Part shown: piece after piece, positions 31,889-37,108 of the stretch
Position numbering within the stretch: position 1 is the stretch's first letter
Layout of the letters: each line of letters begins with the position of its first letter
Assembly (NCBI GenBank): GCA_027297435.1
Contig: JAPUIA010000162.1
Coordinates: 1 to 37,108, forward strand
Source of the DNA: Gammaproteobacteria bacterium
GTDB taxonomy: Bacteria; Pseudomonadota; Gammaproteobacteria; Pseudomonadales; Azotimanducaceae
Direction of reading: 5' to 3'
DNA: 37,108 bases
Made by a program: the position numbers and the translations under genes
Notes under the pieces: generated by a model
Databases searched by the model: none
Told to the model about the DNA's origin: nothing
What the model saw: only the letters and a program-made list of their open reading frames with translations

Positions 31889-32443
31889 GTCGAGATCGCG
31901 AACGACGCCCGCGTCGTCGATCTTGACCGCTCGAAGCTGTGCGCCATGCGTCTGAACCACGGTCTTGGCGCCGACATCACCGGTAAGGTTCGAGAGCGCG
32001 TCGAAATGAGCGCGCCCGAATCCCACCGGATGACCGGGCGTATCGCGATAGAACGGTTGTACGATCGCATCGTCGTCGAGTTGGCCCATGCAGTCGATGA
32101 GTTGCTGGAGTGTCGAGGTTGCTATAAACGGCATGTCGGCAAGACCGATAAAGGCAAAATCGACGGGCAGCAATGATCGCATCCCGGCGCTCAGAGAATG
32201 ACCCATGCCGAGGTGGGCATCGCCGGCGTAGACGATGTTGCACCCGGAAATTTGCGCGGCAAGTGCTGTGTCTTCCGGTCGCATCACAACGGTCAAAAAC
32301 TCGAAGACAGCCAGGTAGGTTGCGATGGTGGCAGGTAACATCGGCTGCCCGTCGTCCAGAGTGAATTGGCGCTTGTCCGTTCCGAAACGGCGCGAGAAAC
32401 CGGCCGCAAGCAGGATGGCCGCGCCGGTTCGCTCAGCCAGCAC
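31877..32443 (-). CDS. MocA-like nucleotidyltransferase (molybdenum cofactor cytidylyl/guanylyltransferase family)
   Basis: 188 residues from GTG 32443, which lies inside the end of the xdhC gene (11-base overlap); the open frame further upstream is xdhC in another frame and is rejected. The MobA-like NTP-binding motif is AAILLAAGFSRRFGTDK, with the later GHSLSAGMRSL, FIGLADMPFI (metal-binding D) and GHPVGFGRAHFDAL. Such enzymes add CMP or GMP to molybdopterin for xanthine-dehydrogenase/aldehyde-oxidase-type enzymes. It is coupled to xdhC, consistent with a molybdenum hydroxylase maturation role. No hydroxylase is in this window. Confidence 0.82.
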   Translation of the reverse strand: MLAERTGAAILLAAGFSRRFGTDKRQFTLDDGQPMLPATIATYLAVFEFLTVVMRPEDTALAAQISGCNIVYAGDAHLGMGHSLSAGMRSLLPVDFAFIGLADMPFIATSTLQQLIDCMGQLDDDAIVQPFYRDTPGHPVGFGRAHFDALSNLTGDVGAKTVVQTHGAQLRAVKIDDAGVVRDLDVPP

Positions 32444-33434
32444 TGACCTCGGCGAGTCGTTCGCGTGCAAGGATTGCCCGTTTCGCGCGCACAGCGGTGA
32501 TCTCCGCAATGACCGCGATGGCGATCTCGGGTGGCGTCTTGCTGCCAATCGGCAAACCGATTGGCGCGTGTAAACGCTCGATTTCGGCCGGGCTGAGTTG
32601 CAGTGCTTCGAGCCGTTCGCGTCGACTGGCCGATGTTCGAGCAGAGCCCATGGCACCCACGTAGAAAGCGTCGGTTTTGAGCGCTTCCATCAAACCCATG
32701 TCGTCGATGCGGGGATCGTGGGTCAACGCGACAATCGCGGATGATGAATCGGCAGCGTGTTCTCTGACCGCATCGTCCGGCATGTCGCAAATGAGCCGCA
32801 CGCCTGCGACGTTGAAGTCGTCGAGGAGGTGCGCGCGCGGATCGCACACCGTCACCTCGTAGTCGAGGTTTTGCGCCATGTCTGCGAGGTACTTCGACAC
32901 CATGCCGGCGCCGATGATGAATAGTTGGTAGCGCGGTCCATACGTGTGGACGAGCACCTCGTTTGCCGCGTCCCACTCGAGGGGCTCGTGGTGTTCGACA
33001 TCGGTGAAGCTAAACGTCCGATGCTTGAGATCAACCCGACGTTGGACCGTGCGCCGATCGCCGAGTCGCTGCTTGAGGTGCTCGAAGTGGTGTCGCGTAT
33101 GCGCCGTCGTGTCGAGCGGTTCGACGACGATGTAGAGATGTCCGCCGCACGGCAACCCGAGTTTTTCGGTTTCTTCGGCGGTGATGCCGTACTGAAAAAA
33201 TTGCGCCTCCGTCGCGGCAAGTTCGCCGTCCGTCAATTTTTCCAACAAATCATCTTCGACGCAGCCACCCGACAGCGACCCGACGACGTGGCCGTCGGCG
33301 TCGCACGCGAATAGCGATCCGATCGGGCGGGGTGATGACCCCCAGGTTTGCACGACCGTGGCCAACCAACAGGGCCGGTCCGATTCCAGCCAGGCTGCGA
33401 CTTGATTGAGTACTTCGGTGTCGACGGCTTGCAT
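32433..33434 (-). CDS. XdhC/CoxI family molybdenum hydroxylase maturation protein
   Basis: 333 residues. N-terminal XdhC/CoxI domain (ATVVQTWGSSPRPIGS, then GSLSGGCVEDDLL and LGLPCGGHLYIVVEP), then a Rossmann-like C-terminal XdhC_C domain (LFIIGAGMVSKYLADMAQ, VTVCDPRA, YVGAMGS and APIGLPIGSKTPPEIAIAVIAEI). XdhC binds the molybdenum cofactor, helps sulfurate it, and inserts it into xanthine-dehydrogenase-like enzymes. It overlaps the MocA-like gene downstream and diverges from the DUF2797 gene across 50 bp. The client enzyme is not nearby. Confidence 0.9.
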   Translation of the reverse strand: MQAVDTEVLNQVAAWLESDRPCWLATVVQTWGSSPRPIGSLFACDADGHVVGSLSGGCVEDDLLEKLTDGELAATEAQFFQYGITAEETEKLGLPCGGHLYIVVEPLDTTAHTRHHFEHLKQRLGDRRTVQRRVDLKHRTFSFTDVEHHEPLEWDAANEVLVHTYGPRYQLFIIGAGMVSKYLADMAQNLDYEVTVCDPRAHLLDDFNVAGVRLICDMPDDAVREHAADSSSAIVALTHDPRIDDMGLMEALKTDAFYVGAMGSARTSASRRERLEALQLSPAEIERLHAPIGLPIGSKTPPEIAIAVIAEITAVRAKRAILARERLAEVSAG

Positions 33435-33484
33435 ATGTTTTCAATGCTCGTATTTTGTGGGCAGTTTACTCCGTGTGACGGTTG

Positions 33485-34321
33485 ATGAGTATCCAAGGGC
33501 CGCTCGAGAAGATGCTGACCGACGGCAATGACCCGGTTGCCTATCAGTTGCCCGTGGGTGACGATGTTTTGCCGCTGAACGAATTGATCGGACAAGGCCT
33601 GGCGCTCGACTTCTTGCATCAGATCAGCTGCTGCCATTGCCGCGCGATCTCGCGCAAGAGCTATGGCGGAGGATACTGCTACCCTTGCTTCAAGAAATTG
33701 GCGCAATGCGACCTGTGCGTCGTCAGTCCAGACCGCTGCCACTATCACTTGGGTACCTGTCGCGAGCCCGAATGGGGAGAGGCGTTCTGCATGCAAGAGC
33801 ACCTCGTTTATCTCGCCAACTCGAGTGGTCCCAAAGTCGGGATTACCCGTCGCGGTGGCGAACAGCAACGCTGGCGCGATCAGGGGGCCAGCCAGGCCGT
33901 GGCCATCGTTGGCGCGGCGACTCGACATCTTTCCGGGGTCGTCGAGGTGATGCTTCGCCGTTATGTCACCGATCGTACGGAGTGGCGGCGCTTGGTCAGT
34001 ACGGACAGCCCGCAGGTAGATCTGATGGGGTTGCGGGACGAGTTGCAGGCCCAACTGCCCGAGCTGCCCGAAGGCACCCGCTGGCTCGACGGGGAAGCGG
34101 TCACCGTCATTCGCTATCCGATCATGCGTTATGGCAAGGTTGCACGGCTGACCCTGACGCCGGAACAAGACCGCATCGAGGGTCTGCTGCTTGGTATCAA
34201 GGGTCAGTTCTTGTTATTCGACCACGGTGTCTTCAACGTGCGCCAGCACCGTTCTTACCACGTGCGCGCCGAGACGATTGCTGCGCCAATCGAGGGCGAT
34301 CCGCAGCTGGAAATGTTTTGA
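33485..34321 (+). CDS. DUF2797 family protein
   Basis: 278 residues from ATG 33485 (a TTG directly before it is the alternative). A cysteine-rich N-terminal part (CCHCRAISRKSYGGGYCYPCF...CDLCVVSPDRCHYHLGTC) probably binds zinc. It is followed by HLVYLANSSGPKVGITRR and RWRDQGASQA, a pattern that hints at a GIY-YIG-like fold, though the catalytic set is not shown. The C-terminus has YHVRAETIAAP. This family is often found beside pepN in gammaproteobacteria, as here (40 bases to the pepN start). Function unknown. Confidence 0.85.
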   Translation: MSIQGPLEKMLTDGNDPVAYQLPVGDDVLPLNELIGQGLALDFLHQISCCHCRAISRKSYGGGYCYPCFKKLAQCDLCVVSPDRCHYHLGTCREPEWGEAFCMQEHLVYLANSSGPKVGITRRGGEQQRWRDQGASQAVAIVGAATRHLSGVVEVMLRRYVTDRTEWRRLVSTDSPQVDLMGLRDELQAQLPELPEGTRWLDGEAVTVIRYPIMRYGKVARLTLTPEQDRIEGLLLGIKGQFLLFDHGVFNVRQHRSYHVRAETIAAPIEGDPQLEMF

Positions 34322-34361
34322 ATCTGCAACGTTGCTGCGAAACCCATAAAGGAAGTCAGCC

Positions 34362-37031
34362 GTGAAAGACGCTAGTCCCAAGGCCGTCATGCGGAGCGAG
34401 TATCGTCCACCCGCATACCTAACCGAAACCACACGCCTCACGTTGGATATCAACGACGGTTCGACCGAGGTCACGAGCCGGCTGCAAATACGTAAGCGAC
34501 AATCGGATGAAGCCGCCGGGCCGTTGCTTCTGGACGGTCAGGACCTAGAGCTCGTCTCGGTGCATGTCGACGGCCAGGAACTGTCGGGCAACGAGTTTCA
34601 AGCCGATGCAGACACGCTCTCAATATTCTCGGTACCTGATGCTTGTGAAGTGCGGATCGTGACGCGCATCAAGCCCGAACAGAACACCGCGCTCGAAGGG
34701 CTTTACAAATCCGGGTCGATGTATTGCACGCAGTGCGAGGCGGAGGGTTTCCGCAAGATTACCTACTATCAAGACCGGCCGGACGTATTGTCGAAATTTA
34801 CGACGACGATCATCGCCGATGCGAAAACTTACCCGGTCATGCTCTCAAACGGCAACCCGATCGAGGACACCACCGTCGGGGCAAGACGCAGCGTCACCTG
34901 GGAGGATCCGTTTCCGAAGCCGAGCTACCTGTTTGCGCTGGTGGCCGGTGATCTAGCCCTCATGACGGATACGTTCACCACCCTGAACGGGAGGCAGGTG
35001 GAACTCAGAATCTACTCGGAGCCTCACAACATCGACCAGTGCGAATACGCAATGGGTGCGCTGAAACGGGCGATGCGCTGGGACGAGGAGGTGTTCGGTC
35101 GCGAATACGATCTCGACATCTTCATGATCGTCGCCGTGGAAGATTTCAACATGGGGGCCATGGAGAACAAAGGGCTCAACATATTCAACACCTCGTGCGT
35201 GCTCGCTTCGCCCGACACCGCTATAGACGCTGCGTACAAACGGGTCGAAGCCATCATTGGACACGAGTATTTTCACAATTGGTCGGGCAACCGGGTGACC
35301 TGCAGGGACTGGTTCCAGTTGAGCCTCAAAGAAGGTTTTACGGTATTTCGCGATGCGGAATTCACTTCCGACATGCACTCGCGCACGGTCAAGCGCATTC
35401 AAGACGTTGCGTTTCTACGATCCGTGCAGTTTGCGGAGGACCGCGGTCCGCTGGCCCACCCGGTACGACCTGATTCGTACATCGAGATCTCCAATTTCTA
35501 TACCACCACGGTGTACGAAAAAGGCGCCGAAGTGGTGCGTATGCTGCACCGGTGCGTCGGCGCGGAAGGCTTTCGGAAAGGCTCCGATCTGTACTTCGAA
35601 CGCCACGACGGCCAAGCGGTCACCACGGAAGATTTCGTGGCGGCAATGGAGGACGCCAACGCCGTGGATCTGCACCAGTTTCGGCGTTGGTACCAACAAG
35701 CCGGTACCCCGGTGGTGAAGGTGACGACCTTCTGGCGAGACGACACGTTCGTGCTCGAGCTACAGCAGAGTTGTCCTCCAACACCGCAACAGACCGACAA
35801 GCAGCCGTTCCACATCCCGTTGGAGCTGGGTTTGCTGACCCGAGAGGGTCAAGAGCTCGTCGATGGCGCATTGCAGATCGAGACTTCGGCGCGGGTCGAG
35901 CGGCGTGGCTCCAGCTTGTTGGTGCATTGCCAGGACAGCGCGCATCGTGTTGTCTTCAAAGGCCTTGCACATGAGCCGATCGTAAGCATGCTCAGGGGGT
36001 TTTCCGCGCCGGTACGGGTGGATTTTCCGCGCGATGCGGAAACCCTGGCCTTGCTGGCCGTGCGTGATTCGGATGGTTTTGCCCGTTGGGATGCGCTACA
36101 GAGCTTACTGCTGGCAGAGATCGGGAAGTTACAGAGCGGCGCCGCGGTCAGCGATCTTGTCGTCGGTCTGTTTGCCGACCTGCTAGGACACGCCCTGACT
36201 GCCAGCGACGCTGAGCAGCAATCGCTGCTGCGTGAAATGTTGACCTTGCCGACCGAAGACTACTTGTTCGAGCAGTTCGACGTCTGCTCCTGCGGAGCAG
36301 GAGACGTAGTCGATGTCGACGGCCTTTGCGATGCTCGCGCAACGTTGAAATCGACGTTGGCAGAACGTCTGCAGCCAACGTGGCAAGCGCTTTATGAGGC
36401 TAATGCCGCAAGCGGCAAGTATGTACCCGATGCCACCGGCATGGCCCGCCGCGGTTTGCGTAATTTGGCGATGTCATACCTAGCCACGACCTTGTCGGGG
36501 GATGCGCTGCGCCAATTCTTGTTGTCGCATCTTGAGGCGGCCGACAACCTAACCGATCGTCTTGCGGCGCTGCAAGAAATTTCCTACTCGGACGTATTCG
36601 CGGATCGGCAGTCGACGTTGGATGCGTTCTACCAGCGCTGGCAACAGGAGAGTCTGGTTGTCAATCAATGGTTCACCGTTCAGTCTGCAAGTCCGGTAAA
36701 TGACGCTTCGGCGTTGCTTGCGCTCGAAAAACATCCGGCGTTCGACCTGCGCAACCCGAACCGGGTGCGCGCGTTGTTCGGCGTGTTCGGACTCAAGAAC
36801 CACCGCAACTTTCATGCTTCTAACGGATCGGGATACGAATATCTTGCCGACAAGGTGATCCAGATCGATGGGTCGAATCCGCAAATAGCCGCCCGGCTCT
36901 TGACACCGTTGACCCGCTGGCGGCGTTACGACGTTGAACGCCAAGCGCTGATGAGCAAAGCTTTGAATCGCATCAGCGAGCGCGAAGGATTGTCGAAAGA
37001 CGTCTATGAGCTTGTCAGCAAGAGCCTTTGA
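34362..37031 (+). CDS. pepN: aminopeptidase N (M1 family)
   Basis: 889 residues, slightly longer than E. coli PepN (870 aa). It removes N-terminal residues from peptides in the cytosol with one zinc ion. The substrate-anchoring GAMEN (NMGAMENKGLNIFN) is followed by the catalytic zinc site GHEYFHNWSGNRV with the distal Glu in LKEGFTVFRD, spaced as in the family (HExxH-x18-E). The large N-terminal beta domain and helical C-terminal domain are complete, ending FGVFGLKNHRNFHA and the helical tail. A conserved catalytic Tyr is in TTTVYEKGAEV. It closes the window and its stop is followed directly by a REP pair. AGGAAG lies about 8 bases before the GTG/ATG start region. Confidence 0.96.
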   Translation: MKDASPKAVMRSEYRPPAYLTETTRLTLDINDGSTEVTSRLQIRKRQSDEAAGPLLLDGQDLELVSVHVDGQELSGNEFQADADTLSIFSVPDACEVRIVTRIKPEQNTALEGLYKSGSMYCTQCEAEGFRKITYYQDRPDVLSKFTTTIIADAKTYPVMLSNGNPIEDTTVGARRSVTWEDPFPKPSYLFALVAGDLALMTDTFTTLNGRQVELRIYSEPHNIDQCEYAMGALKRAMRWDEEVFGREYDLDIFMIVAVEDFNMGAMENKGLNIFNTSCVLASPDTAIDAAYKRVEAIIGHEYFHNWSGNRVTCRDWFQLSLKEGFTVFRDAEFTSDMHSRTVKRIQDVAFLRSVQFAEDRGPLAHPVRPDSYIEISNFYTTTVYEKGAEVVRMLHRCVGAEGFRKGSDLYFERHDGQAVTTEDFVAAMEDANAVDLHQFRRWYQQAGTPVVKVTTFWRDDTFVLELQQSCPPTPQQTDKQPFHIPLELGLLTREGQELVDGALQIETSARVERRGSSLLVHCQDSAHRVVFKGLAHEPIVSMLRGFSAPVRVDFPRDAETLALLAVRDSDGFARWDALQSLLLAEIGKLQSGAAVSDLVVGLFADLLGHALTASDAEQQSLLREMLTLPTEDYLFEQFDVCSCGAGDVVDVDGLCDARATLKSTLAERLQPTWQALYEANAASGKYVPDATGMARRGLRNLAMSYLATTLSGDALRQFLLSHLEAADNLTDRLAALQEISYSDVFADRQSTLDAFYQRWQQESLVVNQWFTVQSASPVNDASALLALEKHPAFDLRNPNRVRALFGVFGLKNHRNFHASNGSGYEYLADKVIQIDGSNPQIAARLLTPLTRWRRYDVERQALMSKALNRISEREGLSKDVYELVSKSL

Positions 37032-37032
37032 G

Positions 37033-37106
37033 ATCGCGGCTAAAGCCGCTCCTACCCCATAATTGATTTGGTTCACTAATGGGGTAGGAGCGGCTTTAGC
37101 CGCGAT
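37033..37106. repeat. REP-type inverted pair downstream of pepN (28-bp arms)
   Basis: Arms 37033-37060 and 37079-37106 are perfect inverted repeats of 28 bp with an 18-base AT-rich loop. Each arm holds GCGGCTAAAGCCGC, itself a hairpin, next to CTCCTACCCCA. This is the layout of REP pairs (REPIN/BIME) of pseudomonads and relatives, where GTAGGAGCGGC...GCCGC sequences recur between genes and are moved by RAYT transposases. It begins one base after the pepN stop and probably also ends pepN transcription. It runs almost to the window edge, so more copies may follow. Confidence 0.85.
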
Positions 37107-37108
37107 TC

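Noticed and set aside
33233-34168. Antisense open frame of 311 aa across DUF2797
   Set aside because: Covers both the DUF2797 coding sequence and the xdhC start; no independent support.

Overview
The window reads as a chromosomal segment of a gammaproteobacterium with moderately high GC, probably an uncultured marine or soil lineage near the Pseudomonadales/Cellvibrionales. This rests on protein look and on gene neighbourhoods (a DUF2797 gene directly before pepN, a gamma-type paaABCDE-paaX operon, and a pseudomonad-style REP pair after pepN); no 16S or other marker settles it. Genes are tightly packed, many junctions are ATGA, GTGA or TGATG overlaps, and GTG/TTG starts are frequent. I saw no tRNA, rRNA, CRISPR array, transposase or phage gene.

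Layout. 1-3612: a cut-off gene tail, two small unknown genes, a nitronate monooxygenase, and a minus-strand pair (Asp-box/BNR repeat protein, then a lipoprotein). 3737-12782: one nearly gapless plus-strand run: CPXCG zinc protein, ABM-type monooxygenase, exported D-aminoacylase-like amidohydrolase, TcuA-like flavoprotein, exported sulfatase, acyl-CoA dehydrogenase, APH-type kinase, and a class III aminotransferase broken by three small indels. 12801-14162: an NRAMP-like transporter without the DPGN metal motif. 14281-16282: SDR, Nudix hydrolase and an HpaH-type hydratase. 16318-17250: trxB. 17422-24431: paaABCDE, paaX, a GST-fold protein and a succinate-semialdehyde dehydrogenase, preceded by a strong nested palindrome that is probably the PaaX operator. 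24457-29305: PfkB sugar/nucleoside kinase, DUF454 membrane protein, two unknown genes, an alcohol dehydrogenase with two small membrane proteins, and a FrnE-like DsbA protein. 29363-34321: cysE with a coupled zinc-ribbon gene, nadK with a small exported protein, mocA/xdhC, and DUF2797. 34362-37031: pepN, followed by a 28-bp REP inverted pair.

How the genes work together. The strongest functional story is catabolic. The paa genes encode the phenylacetyl-CoA epoxidase and its regulator; HpaH and the semialdehyde dehydrogenase are two steps of the homoprotocatechuate route, whose aldolase and other steps are not here. The acyl-CoA dehydrogenase plus APH kinase pair matches the LvaC/LvaA (and ACAD10/11) logic for degrading 4-hydroxyacyl-CoA through a phosphorylated intermediate, with a C-terminal extension on the kinase that may be the fused partner domain. 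Its neighbours (exported sulfatase and amidohydrolase, flavoprotein, aminotransferase) suggest a module for taking apart a sulfated and/or N-acylated substrate that I cannot name; this is the best candidate for an undescribed system in the window.
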